Positions 24,489 to 35,897 of a DNA stretch of 54,398 nucleotides are shown here, piece by piece. This stretch comes from Daldinia sp. FL1419 (lineage: Eukaryota; Ascomycota; Sordariomycetes; Xylariales; Hypoxylaceae), in the NCBI GenBank assembly GCA_025201765.1, contig MU623522.1:1-54398 (forward strand), written 5' to 3'. A program made the position numbers and the translations under genes. The notes under the pieces were generated by a model, which saw only the letters and a program-made list of their open reading frames with translations, searched no databases and was not told the DNA's origin. Every line of letters begins with the position of its first letter. Positions within the stretch are counted from its first letter, which is position 1.

Positions 24489-25982
24489 ATGGACAAAGCA
24501 GTTCAAGAGCGAAGAGCTTCCCGAAAATACGATATCCTCCTATTCGGAGCTAATGGTTACACCGGGTCGTTAACCGCCGAATACATTACCCGGCATCTGC
24601 CTACCAATCTACGATGGGTCATTGCCGGTCGATCGTGGTCTAAATTGGAACGCCTAGCTACCAAGCTAAAAGATCTAGATCCGGAGCGTGTACAGCCAGG
24701 TAAGATGGTCACCCCACCTAACTACGCCTATTGCGCTGGACTTACCAGCTAAGGAGGGTCGTATAGAGATCGAAGCAGTTTCATTTGATGATCTTGCTCA
24801 TCTTGATTCTGTCGTTAAGAATAGTAAAGTCTGCATAAGCGTGGTCTTATACTGGCAGGTCGGAGAACAAATTGTGAAATCTTGTCTTGACAATCGCACA
24901 GATTATATTGACGTGTGCGTGTTTTACTGAACACTCAGAATCTCCTTGCGAAGTAATTTCTTTCTGACGTAGATGGATAGAGCCGAGGATATACCACTGC
25001 TGCGTACCTTTGTCGACAAATATCACGAAGCGGCTGCAAATGCTAGTATTGCCGTAAGTAATCTATTTCGCCCATCCGAAGCGAGATCCTACGTTGCTAA
25101 CATAAATCATCCCCAGTTGATTCACCTCTGCGGAGTATTTGCCGGGCCGCAAGATCTTCTGACTTGGGCCGCGACGCGGGAACTGGCTCAGAAGACGTCC
25201 CTCAAGACGAAGGAATTGGTCTTTTCTCTAACGGAATTCGAGTAGGTGTTAAACCACATCATTCTCACTTAGTCTCTTGCTCTAACTTCTAATAGGGCCG
25301 GCGTGAGCGGCGGCACGGTTAGTTCATTATTAGCAGAAAGCACTTATGACCCTAAAGTCGTCGGGGAGACAAGACAAGCGTGGGTTTTATCACCTATCAA
25401 GAGACCACAGACTTCCGCGCCCGCCAATTTTCTCGGGCTCCGTAAGGACCCAACCCTAGGGCTGCTATCCGACTCATCATTTGCTGCCGAAGAGAGTCGA
25501 GCATTGGTACACAGGACGTGGGCCCTGTTACAAGATACGGGCCAAGGATACGGCCAAACTTTCGTTACAATGAGTACAACAAAGTTTCATCGGTAGTAGA
25601 CGGAATATTTCGCAAGCTTACACGTCCATTCTTGAGGATCGCCCTGAATTTTAGTCCCTCAAGGCGTATCCTGGGATTATTCTTCCCGAAACCGGGTGAG
25701 GGGCCCGATATCGAGAAAGAACGCAAGTCACGACTAAAGTTTGAGACTGTAGCTATCGCGGACACGAGTAGCGACGACGCGCCCCGTGCGTATGCGAAAT
25801 TTTCGTATCCCTCGGGCGGGTACCATACCACTGCTCTCTTTCTAGCGCAAGGAGCCGCGTCATTATTATACACGAGAAATCTAGTAAGCCAACGTACCGG
25901 AGGCTGCCTCACCCCAGCTATGCTCGGTGAAGACCTCTGGAGAAGAATTAGGGAAGCAGGGGCAGTTCTCGTCCGTAATTAG
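24489..25982 (+). pseudogene. Saccharopine dehydrogenase-like oxidoreductase, frameshifted
   Basis: Family match: N-terminal NAD(P)-binding fold with YDILLFGANGYTG, then AGRSWSKLE, as in the SCCPDH-like oxidoreductases whose substrates are mostly unknown. Predicted exons are 24,489-24,699, 24,767-24,912, 24,973-25,053, 25,117-25,241 and 25,296-25,982. In the last exon the frame is lost near 25,553-25,558: the sequence before it reads WALL...GYG and the sequence after it (NFRYNEYNK, then AYAKFSYPSGGYHTTALFLAQGAA and TPAMLGEDL) continues one base out of frame, as after a 1-nt deletion. Two more weak points exist. The family's Gly-Pro-Tyr site is replaced by VVLYW, and the intron after residue 119 has a poor donor (GTGTGC) and loses the usual Thr-Gly-Glu. 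It could be a sequencing error, but three oddities argue for decay. Confidence 0.7.
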
Positions 25983-26022
25983 ATTCGATTATTTATGGGA
26001 CCCCTTATGTTATATTTATCGC

Positions 26023-27528
26023 TTATATGCCGTCTTCTGTTTCATGATCCAATGTGCTTTCTCTGCCGTCGCACGCCAAATCTAGCTTCTGGGAGTACGA
26101 GGAAACTCTTTTCACAATCCAGCCTGACTGTATTTCCTCCGGATATGTTCCCCCATTTATTTTTGATGAGCCTTGTTCATTACAACTCTCACCGATTCTT
26201 GAGGAACTCTCACATCTAGTATCTGTCGTATGTCCTAACCGTAAACTAGTAGAAGTTACACAACTTCCCCGAGCATATGAAAACTGTATACAGGCCGGTT
26301 CACTTTCGCACGCGTCTCGGCATTTCTCGAAAGACAGTTGTGCCTGTTGCTCAACCGGCGAGAGAAGATCCTTCTCCTTTTTCGGCGGTCTTTGTAGCGA
26401 CTTATTGCTATACTCGACTCCGACTGATAAATTATCCCAATTTCTCTTCTTTGTCTCGATCTGGTGATATATTAGGCGTTTGAATATATCTCGGAGGGTC
26501 AAGCGGCCCCGGTTAGGATTTTGATGTAGCCCTTCTTGTTCAAATTTCTACATGGTCTTAAACTCTTCCTTAATCATGTTGTGGACGGTTATTGGCGCAT
26601 AGCATTGGGTACTTTCTTCGGGTTCCAAAGTAGTCCAGTCGAAATTATTCAGCTCGTTAACCCGTAGGTATGGAAATACGCGGGATGGGGATGGGTTGCT
26701 CTCTACGCCCCGAAGCGCATCCCCTAGGGTCATTCCCATTATTCTCTCTGCTTCACGCGCGTTTGGGTCTTGGTGCCATTCTTTTTGGTAGCTTGCCCAG
26801 TATTCCACTACCTCTTTCATAGCTGGATTACTGAGCATATTACCCATAAGGTATTGCGGTTGCTCAGCATCGATCTGGGTGAGATATTCTTGTACGTTCC
26901 CCCATATCATGTAAGTATCAACCTCGAGAAACACAAACCACCTTGCGTCTGACATGTATCGTAACGCTTTTTCGGCTATCGGTAAGAGCTTCCATTTTCG
27001 TAGTTTCCTGCCCAAGGAATGTGGAGTACTATCCAGCCGGCTTGTCTGATGTTCTAGTTCCTCTCTTGCATTGGCGTAGAGCCGGTTATATAATTCAATT
27101 TCAGATATTGTGTCTCTTAAAGTCTCGTTGATCTGGTCGAGAAAGTTGTAGATATGCTGTTCGTTTATGGTTTCTTCCACATCCGAGTATATAACGTAGT
27201 TCGGGACGCAATTAAGGACTGTTTTGAACTGAATCGGCAATTTCTCCAGAATGTCAGCTGTCTCTACCTGGAATATTACCAAGGTGTCGTTCTGGGTGCT
27301 CGATGTAGGGGAGGCTGGTCGACTAAGCTGTAGTAGCGATACGGAACCGGTCAGGGGTGGAATAGAGGCTGTTTGTGGTACGGATGGGTAGCGAATATAG
27401 TAAATGATGGATAGTAAAAACAGAGAAATGAGGATGCCGCGAGACATACGGCTACACAATAGCGTAATTCTAACAGATGCCATAGACGCAAAGGCCAGTT
27501 TACCTGTCTTGAAAGCACTTAAATGCAT
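26023..27528 (-). pseudogene. GT31-like glycosyltransferase with C-terminal PAN-like region, one nonsense codon
   Basis: The minus-strand frame from 27,528 to 26,023 is open except for one TAG at 26,548-26,550. Frames before and after are the same and the protein continues smoothly (EEFKTM, stop, KFEQEG), so a Trp codon probably became TAG. N-terminal features are a type II membrane anchor (GILISLFLLSIIYYI), then the fungal GT31-like core with WKLLP and a DxD-type EVDT site for the metal-sugar nucleotide. The C-terminal half has a Cys-rich PAN/apple-like part (CRDACESEPACIQFSY). Compared with the family, a Gly-rich block before LSNPAMKEVV seems to be missing in frame. If translated to the stop it would lose the PAN part. 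The starts at 27,528 or at a Met nearer the anchor are both possible. Confidence 0.75.
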
Positions 27529-29824
27529 TGGCAAAATTCATCGAAAGAGTTTCTCAACTTTAGCACGACTACCTCTCTGGTATGCGAGAAGGCAATTAGA
27601 TATTTCCTTTGATTTACTGCTATAAGGACTACTAATGTTCTTGGTATACTTTGGTAGAAACGTGACCGGTTCGTTCTTTCGATCGGTTACGAGGTTCGAG
27701 CAGCTTTCGTGGCCAATAGCAAAGTCCTACTTTACTATATCATCCTTTCATTAGGATGCGTCTGACGTCGGTTAGTGGGAAGAGGGTCTCAGAATCGAAC
27801 AGCAGCTTGAATTGAGGCAGTGTCTAGAGCAGAAACGAAAACAACACATAGCCACATTTACGACTCCGCCCTGCTTCTAGTGGCCATCTCTGACACTAGT
27901 ATCGAAAAAATGATAATGTAGCCTACCTTTTCTATCTTATACATTGGGTCTTTACACTGGAAATTGGTAAATCATTTGCCTTTTTAGGGTAGGCTCACGG
28001 CATCACAACAGTTGAATAGATGGGTTGGGTATTATTGCAGAAGGGGCCTGGTGGGTGTGATGATTCAGAGTGACTAAGAAACCGCGATATATAGCTCTGT
28101 ATTCCCATTCGCTTTGATGGCAAGGGGATCTAGAATCTCCATTCTGGCGTGCTCTGAGCTGTCGGTTTCGGTTTCGGTCTCTAATATTCGTTTGGAACTC
28201 GGCGAGCCGGTGAATGAAAACGCTATGAGTAATATAGAAGAAGCAAAGGGGGTCCAAACTTCGTGTTTGTCGAGCATAGTCCGAGTCACATCTCAAACTG
28301 TATTACGCCTTGTCGTGTCTTTCTTTGTCGCTTCTCCTAACTCCAAAGGTACCGTGGATCCACGAGGGACTGCCGAGCAGTATTATTAATAGGAGATACC
28401 TAATTTCCGCGCCTTAAATGCCCATTAGAAGCTCGATAGGGGTGTCAGCTTACGGGGAGATTTGATCGTAACTCCTATATATCTCATTAAAACAAAAGGG
28501 AAAGGCGCGGAGGCAATAGCAGTGCGGCTAATGCTTCTCTCCGGCCCCTAGGTAAGTAGGAAACGAACCCAACCGTGTATTTGTTTCTTATAAGACCACT
28601 CGAGGCAATAGGGTATTCCCAGAGTGGGACATACCTAGACCCGGAAGGCAAGGCTTCAAATTAAGCCTCGTGTTTAATCATCTCTCGAAGCAGAGCAGGT
28701 AAGATTTACGGATATTGAGATGGGTAATTTGATGGGACGGTTAATGGCGTCTCGCGCCGAGCACATACCCGATAGCCGTAGCGTCGACAATTTACTTGCC
28801 CCTTAAGGTATCAATATATCTACAACCGAGGTCGGTTACTGTTTATACCTACTCTAAGCTCCACTCGAGGTGTAGAGTAAAATAATCTTCCCGTGAATAT
28901 CCTTTACACGAGGTAGCCCTATTCAAGATGAAGAATATGTGATTAGAAAGCCTAGGTGAGGTCTGGAGTGCTGTTTATGGTTCCTTATAGGTACGTGCTC
29001 AACAAGATGGACCTTGACGAGGGTATTTCCCGCGGAATTGTGTTTAAATAGTTGAAGCTAGGACCTAGTCTACCAAGGATACGCTTGGGATGTCTTAATC
29101 CTCTATGAACTAGGTAGGTATATGAGCACGATAGGAATTTTACGCTCACGGGCTAGCTTTGAAGTGACAACTAAGCTGTATCTATACATTAATATCCTTG
29201 TTTCTTTTTATATTGTATGTTCCTGTATTCATGGCTGAGAAAAGGACTTGAATAGGTAGTCACTAATGAGAAATCTTCGAAGTAATGATGAGGCAGGGAT
29301 TTCCAAGGGCACGCACTCTTATATCCTCCAGGCAAGATGTCGTAGTAGAGATGCCTGAACGATCTTTCGGGACCCCAAGTTTGGCCGAGGGATAGGCACG
29401 CAGAGTTGTACAATAGCCAATTGAAAGTATAGAGCGGTACGAAATAGCTAGGGAGAGGTAAACATGAAACAAATAGCACTGCGCCTCTGCATGTCTTTAC
29501 GACGTCCTCTACCAACCAACATCTTGGGGTCGACACACCATAGTCATGCGGTTGATCATCGGAGCAAGGATTCTAATCGTAGGAGCGATCCGACTCGCGG
29601 TTCGAGATGCATGCTTGAGGTTAACTGCATCATCGTGCTACGTTGTGACCAGAATCTCGTACCGGCGTGATCACTCGAATATAACCACCTGATTTAAGCT
29701 ATGTTTTGGGTCTTTCTTGATTTACCTACCTATATAATCCTTACTCTCCCTCCTGGTGCTTATACTATATGATAGCTAGGTACCTACCTAAATAAGGTGA
29801 AAATACCTGGAAGAGAATGTGACG
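27529..29824. other. 2.3-kb gene-poor stretch
   Basis: Composition is balanced, yet no open frame resembles a known protein. The longest (29,189-29,536 minus; 28,003-28,296 minus; 28,114-28,389 plus) overlap one another or read as low-information sequence. No tRNA or clear repeat was found. TACCTACC/TAGGTA motifs recur near 29,110 and 29,725-29,795. It may be worn-out transposon or gene sequence beyond recognition. Confidence 0.5.
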
Positions 29825-30796
29825 ATGCATAAGGTATTACCGAAAACCACAAGTGCGCTTTTCGCGTTAAACCTTTCTTCAAAGGCTATGGCCCTCGTGG
29901 GGTGGCCTGGAGGTGGCACATTAGTCACTGGTAATGCTGTACAGTTCGACAGGGTAACGTGGGAACGAAACCTCGCACAACCCAATACGACGGGGAGCTT
30001 CTCCGTAGCTGGTTTCGATATATCGCAAAAATGGCCAAGCCAGGAGGTAGATGGTTGGACGCTCTCCGCAAATATTAGCAGCGATATTCCTGACTCTCAG
30101 ACGATCAACCCAAGTAATGCTACTGGCAAGACATTCACGGGAACTAGCATCTTCCTCAAGGCTCCCGACAATATCCAAGCGGCATTTCGAAACCAGTCCG
30201 CCATTGACGAGACTACGTGGAAGATATGCGTGGCCGTGATACCGAACGGTCCCCAGGAGGATTCGTCGACTGCAGATAATGGAACGTGTGGTTTCCTATC
30301 GTCCCAATGCATTACCGATCTCCAAAATGCCTACGCGGATAAGTTCTCTCGGAACCAAGATTGCTATGCTCGGCCGTCTACACCTTCGAGTTGCGGAAGT
30401 TCCGTTGATACGGCTAGCTTCGAGATACAGCGTTAGTATCCCTTCCAGAATTGCAAGTACAAATCGGCGTATTGCTTACACACCTAGACTACAGAGCTCC
30501 CTTTGAGTTCTGTTAACGGTACAGCGGTTTTTGCTACAGCCTCAGAGGCTCACGATGCTGCGGATGAAACGGCGCGTGATGACGCCGTCAAGCAGGTCTG
30601 GCCTATATTGACGGTCTGGGGTTGGAACACGCGGGCGAAGGCCCCCGAAGAAACCTCGCCTCTCGTTCAACTGTCCTGCATCCGGGCAAACGAAGAGACC
30701 GGAAACGGGCCTCCATCTACCGGGGTTGTCTATCGTGGATCGACCGGGTTAACGCTCTTCGTGGCTGCTCTAGCGTCGGTCCATGCATGGCTATAG
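29825..30796 (+). CDS. Putative secreted GPI-anchored protein, uncharacterised
   Basis: Predicted 302 residues from exons 29,825-30,431 and 30,495-30,796. The 63-nt intron (GTTAGT...CTACAG) removes two in-frame stops and keeps phase. The N-terminus has a weak signal-peptide-like segment (ALFALNLSSKAMA). The body is Ser/Thr-rich with about six N-x-S/T sites (NTT, NIS, NAT, NQS, NGT twice) and several Cys, including CGFLSSQC. The tail is a small-residue stretch followed by hydrophobic LTLFVAALASVHAWL, the form of a GPI-attachment signal. I recall similar fungal secreted proteins of unknown function, but can give no activity. A cell-wall or surface role is inferred. The start ATG is the first in frame; the intron is the main uncertainty. 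Confidence 0.65.
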
Positions 30797-31462
30797 GTAA
30801 TAGTATAATTGTCCGGTTACCTTCTACGTAAATGAGGGAATTGGCCTCCTGGGGGACTAGTAAAAGCAAACTGGCCGCGTTTGTGTTATAGGCATTCCCG
30901 TATCTGATAGGGTGCAATCTATCTACAGTACATAGGGTGCCATCGAAATAGATCGTCGTCGAGATCGTCGTCGAGATCGTCAAGATCTGATGTGGGTTTC
31001 GCTACCGTGCTATTTCTCTGGCTATCAAGGCATACATCGGTCGTTCATTGTCGTGATACATCATTGTTCGTGTTGTGACGCCCAGTTTATGCCGAGATGA
31101 TGCCTTGATACGCGTTACGATGCCATATTCTTCAGCTATGGAGAGTAATAATAAGAACTGTTGATCTATTCTAACCGGTTAGGTTATACGGTATAGGTAA
31201 GATACCTACCTTATATAGGTATATATGCACGGACGTACGTAGGAATGAAGTAAGGCACCGAAACTAGCTCGAATTCGATCTAATACGCCTTTTCCAAGAC
31301 GGAGTGCTTGTGGGTCGAACGTAATAAACCCATAAACTATTGTGGCTCGACTTGCCCCATCTTCTCTTCTTGGGGCCGCACTTGAGTCGCACCCGGGTTA
31401 GTCGCAACCTATGTAGTCGTACCTATAGTCGTACCCGTACATAGTCGTACATAGTCGTACCC
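30797..31462. other. Intergenic with two small tandem repeats
   Basis: A 12-bp unit (GATCGTCGTCGA) repeats about 2.5 times at 30,951-30,980. Imperfect copies of TAGTCGTACC occur at about 31,398-31,462, right up to the next start codon, so they lie in the probable promoter or 5' UTR of the aminotransferase. Confidence 0.6.
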
Positions 31463-32926
31463 ATGTCATATCGTCATATCTATAGATTCGCCAAAATGGG
31501 ACCGATTGACCTATTAATTGGCCGGCCGACGCCTAGGTTGCAAGCGGCGGATAAGTTGGCGGTAGCATCTCAAACGGTCCTGTCGCAGCCCAAGAAATCG
31601 GATCTGGCATTGACGTACGGACCCGATCATGGTGAGGATGATATCCGCGAGCACGTCGGAGCTTGGCTTAGTCGTAAATACCGTCCCAAACCCGGTAACA
31701 TCACTAAAGATCGGATCATCGTTACCAACGGGGCCTCGGGGGCGCTTGCTGGAATTCTGCACAAGTTCGTGGATCCGTCGTACACACGACGCATATTCAT
31801 GGTAGAACCTACTTACTTTCTTGCCGTCCAAACCTTTCTCGACGCTGGTTTCGGTCAGAAAATGCGAGGCGTCCCCGAAGATGATGAGGGTATTGACCTA
31901 GAGTGTCTACGTGACCGGCTAAGAGAAGACGACGAGGCTGGTGATGACTCGGATACCGACGCATCTATTACCAAATGCGCCGCCCAGGGATATGGGAAAC
32001 TTTTCAAATACGTCTTATACGTGGTTCCGACTTTATCAAATCCTAGTGGAAAGACAATGTCGATGCATCACCGCGTAGCCCTGGTCGAATTAGCGCGTCA
32101 GTATGATATTCTTCTGATCGCGGACGATGTTTACGACTTTCTTGCCTGGCCGTCAGATGAAGAGGTTTCGCATGAAGGGTTAGAATTGCCCCCAAGACTT
32201 GTTGATATCGACCGGCAGATGCCTGGATCGAGCGAATGGGGGAACACGGTAAGTAACGGGTCTTTTTCGAAGCTGGCTGCGCCCGGCCTCCGCGTGGGGT
32301 GGTGCGAGGCGATGCCCAACTTCATACACGGGCTATCCACGGTGTAAGTGCGCATCCTCGAACAGCTAGGGGTGGTTTTTGACAACCTGGATTCTAGGGG
32401 GGCCACCATGTCCGGCGGTTGTCAGGCTCAATATACCTCCTTCTTAATTGATGAGATGTTAGCTTCGGGGATCCTGGAGGATCACATACAGAACACCTTG
32501 ATTCCGACCTACAGACAAAGATCCAAGGCCCTTGTTAAAGCCATCGAGACCTATCTATATCCGCTTGGGGTTAGGATATCCAGCGGGAAACCGTACGAGG
32601 TATTTGCTAGAGATGACAAGGGCAATAGTGTGCCTACTACACTATCCGGAGGATTTTTCCTTTACATAGACTTCCCAGACGATCGTCAATTCCCCTTGGC
32701 AGCTAAAATTATCCAGATTGGCCGCGAAGAATACGACCTGAATATTGCGTCGGGCGAAATCTTCGCTGTTAAGGGAGACGATGAGAGTCTTACAAGAGCG
32801 CAGTCGAGTTTCAACTTGGGCACCAGGTTATGTTGGGCATGGAACGAAGAGGTAGTGCTAGTGGAAGCAATTAAAAGATTTGCTGATGCTATTCGGAGAG
32901 CAAAGCTCGTAGATGGCTTTTATTGA
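31463..32926 (+). CDS. PLP-dependent class I/II aminotransferase
   Basis: Predicted 469 residues from exons 31,463-32,343 and 32,398-32,926, with a 54-nt intron (GTAAGT...TTCTAG) that keeps phase. Fold-type I features are clear: VTNGASGALAGIL near 87-99, the PTLSNPSG cofactor/substrate loop near 189-196, ADDVYDFLAW near 220-229 (Asp and Tyr for PLP), and SFSKLAAPGLRVGW with the Schiff-base Lys at about 270. The C-terminal domain (LSGGFFLYIDFP, then LGTRLCWAW) is complete. It should transfer an amino group between an amino acid and a 2-oxo acid; fungal relatives are often annotated as valine-pyruvate-like or aromatic aminotransferases, so the substrate is open. A second Met at 31,496 (MGPIDLLIG) fits the family start better and would give 458 residues. 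It appears intact. Confidence 0.88.
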
Positions 32927-33302
32927 AAGACAAGGTCAGCGCAAAGTTAGAGGAAGATTTTCCGCAAAGCCTTTACACGCCTTAGGGTAGACTTGAGCTT
33001 GCAACTTGTTCTATAGCTTGTTGTAAGGAATATGAGATAAATTAACGAGGCCGCTGATCTTCTTATTCCGCTGGGGTTTGGGTCGGCACTTAAGTACTCG
33101 ATGGTTCGTAAGAGGTGTTGATTTATTTTATGTCACATCCTAAGAAAGAATTTATCTAATTAATGGTGCAAGTTTGGGTGGTGTTTGTTTGGATATATGA
33201 GGTTATTAGGATAGTTTGCCACGAAATATAGCTACCCGTAGCTAATTCCTCGTCGTCTTAATCCCCCTAGTCCTTGCTCTAGGTGTATAATGCAGACTCA
33301 AC
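32927..33302. other. Short intergenic gap between convergent genes
   Basis: It holds the 3' flanks of the aminotransferase (plus) and the Ysc84-like gene (minus). No other feature is visible. Confidence 0.5.
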
Positions 33303-34941
33303 CTAGGCATATCGTTCTTTTCCTCCCGTATTTGGTTCTGCGTTCCGAGGGAAATGCTGCTGCTCGGGACCTGGCGAAGGGGTAGGTGTTGGAGCGAGAT
33401 CCCCAGGGGTAGGCTGGCTACCAAGCTCGTTCATAATCCCCTCGTCGGCACGCTTACCCTCAGCCGCCTTTAATACCTCCATAAGCTGCTTGCCGCCCTC
33501 GGGCCATGTCACCAGATCTTCGCTTTTGCTCTTCTCGTTCTTCTTACAATCCCCAACCTCGCCCTTTAGAATCTTTTCCACGCTGATAGCTTCCGCTCCG
33601 TAAAAGGCGGCGTTCGCGTCGGGCCGCTGTACGATTACTGTACCGTCAACCTGTACGCCGCCGTACAAGCCCCGCGACTTCATATAACTCCATACGGGCT
33701 TGACTCCCTTTCCGAGCGCAGCCTCGACGCTTGTTCCCGCGCCTATAGGCCCGGCCACGACAGCGACTTCGCCTCCCAAGCTTAACCGAGGCTTTGTGAA
33801 AGCGTCCACGGCGGTAGAAGTGTTAAGCACGCACACACAGTCATAAATATCAAGCCCGGCAACGATGCCTGCGCCTATCGTATGTACCAAAAACCCCGCT
33901 GGGGGCGACCAAGAACCATCCGGAAGCCGAGCAACGACGAGCCCCGAGCCTCCTGCTCCTGAAATATGAAATCCTGTTCGGAAGGTGGTGAAAATGGCCA
34001 GCCCCTTCGCGTTAGCGATCGCAGACTGCGGGATCTTGACCAGGGCTTTGGATTTGCCGCTTGGGCCGGTGGACGGGGTGCCTTGAGCCGGCGTAGCTGC
34101 GGCGGCGTAAAAGCCATCTTCTATAGATACATATTAGACTCGCCAGTCTCGAACGGTATAAAATTTAATTTTATAAGCGACGTAACGTACTACAAAAGCT
34201 CTTCAGAATGCGCGCTGCCTTGTCGCATTCTTTATCCATAGTCGAGGGGAAGAACGCTTCGGAACCAAGCTTGTTTGTTAACTTGTTGATGGGAGCGCCG
34301 ACCTTGATCCCCCATTGATATAGTTTGCGCCCGAACCCCCCCGATTTCGATGAAGAGGGAGCATTTGCATCTGCCGTAGGGGGTTGCTGCTGGTGTTGTT
34401 GCTGAGGATGAGGACTTATAGCTGCTTGGGGCACCGAGGCTTCGGTGGGAGGTGGAGGAAAGCTCGGTGTTGGCCCTCCTTGCGACGAGACGGGGCGTGG
34501 CGGAAGGATTGGTGGTTTTTCGTCAGTTACGATGATGCCGGGTCCGGATCCGGATTCGACTTCCGAATAGCTCGGAGGGGGTGGGTAGTTTGAATCTTCC
34601 TGAGGTGTGTAGACATGGTTCGGAGGAGGACCCGGCGGCGGAGGTGGATAGTATTGCTGCTCTAAGTTTGAAGGTGGAGGACCGGGGGGTGGCGGGTAAT
34701 GATCGTATTGCTGAGTTACAGGAGGAGGTCCAGGCGGCGGGGGTGGGTAATATGTCGTCTCGGTGCCGGAGGATGGCGGGGGTCCCGGAGGAGGAGGAGG
34801 AGGAGGAGGAGGAGGAGGATATTGACCTTGCTGGATCGTGCTGGGTTCGGTTGTAGTCGGCTGGGGAGCGCCGCTCTCTACTTCAGCGTAGTAGTCGGGA
34901 TTCTGACCTGGAATAGGCGAATGGCTAGGATGCGCACTCAT
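33303..34941 (-). CDS. Ysc84/Lsb-type actin-binding protein with proline-rich N-terminus
   Basis: Predicted 522 residues from exons 34,941-34,191 and 34,120-33,303. The 70-nt intron (GTACGT...CTATAG) joins SFC to KDGFY and keeps phase. Residues about 1-200 are disordered and very Pro-rich, with repeats of YPPPPPGPPP and a run of eleven Pro. The conserved Ysc84 domain starts near GSEAFFPSTMDKECDKAARIL and runs through KGLAIFTTFRTGFHISGAGGSG, GFLVHTIGAG and DIYDCVCVLN to PRLSLGGEVAVVAGP. In yeast this domain binds actin filaments, and the proteins act with Las17 at endocytic patches. Yeast relatives carry a C-terminal SH3 domain; here the tail is Pro-rich and no SH3 is seen. The true ATG is at 34,941; the frame opens slightly earlier at a non-ATG codon. 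Confidence 0.9.
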
Positions 34942-35897
34942 GGTGAGGTCAAACAATGTCTAAACGAGGCAACTATATGATTTAGGCGGTACGTAATAAG
35001 ATGTAGTTACGATATATGAACATATGAACTACAAGTGATCTGCCGAGAAGTTCAAACGGATAGAAAAGACCGCCCAACTGCCCAACTTATTAGAAAAAGG
35101 AACTTGCTAAAAAGAAAAAGAATAGAGTCGCAATCCCAACCAGAACACGGACCTGTACGCGTATCAGAGTGGCTTAGATATTAACCTAAGGTCAGGTATT
35201 TATTTATCACCGGCTTAACGGGTTACCTCTCAACCTAAGCCCAAGCAACGAGTAACCTAGGTAGGTTAGTAATTTATTGGATATCAGCACTCCTTCAAAG
35301 TTGATATATCCTGGTGGGCGAGATGACCCAGAGAATATGTAGATAAAGTTGGGCGCCGAGTACTTGGGTATATCATTCGTATCGAACGTGATGGGGGGGA
35401 CAATGACTTGATGTCATCGTCATATTCAAAACTACCTAACCTAGGGTAAGCTCAGATGACAAAACGTGGGTAGGACGGGCGCGGGATTACAACCAATAGC
35501 ATGAATCCGCACGTTTACCTGTATTTAGTTAGGTTAGATCGTTATGTACTAAAGTTACGTTCCTTAAAAGGTGAACTGCTATCAGAGCTACCTGGTACCT
35601 ACCTCCTCATACCTCCTCATACCTCCTCAAGTGAGCAATATTAACAATACTAACGTTAGACACCTAGGTTAGGTTAGTTACTTGGATGCTCGAGGAGATC
35701 ACCTTGCAATGGACGAAAACTAGAACGTAAGGAGAGAGTAAACGTCGGGGTCACAGGTAACCGTAGAGCAATCATTTACAACTGACGTCTCCTTATTATC
35801 GTAGCTATATTTTAACAGCTACAACGCTGATATCGCTGTCGACGCAAACCCGCCGCAGCACGTCCCCCCTTCACGCTGCACAGAATATACTAATTCG
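34942..35897. other. Intergenic, repeat-bearing
   Basis: It lies upstream of the Ysc84-like gene and downstream of Rpt2. It carries three copies of the 10-mer TACCTCCTCA at 35,600-35,629 and several TACCTAGGTAGG-type motifs (about 35,253-35,270 and 35,660-35,685). No gene is seen. Confidence 0.6.

Noticed and set aside
28003..28389. Overlapping open frames on both strands
   Set aside because: About 95 codons each, no family resemblance, no supporting splice or start context, and they overlap in antisense.
19987..32926. A secondary-metabolite gene cluster built from oxygenase, regulator, oxidoreductase, glycosyltransferase and aminotransferase
   Set aside because: No backbone synthase (PKS, NRPS, terpene cyclase) is present, and two of the genes are broken; co-location alone does not support a pathway.
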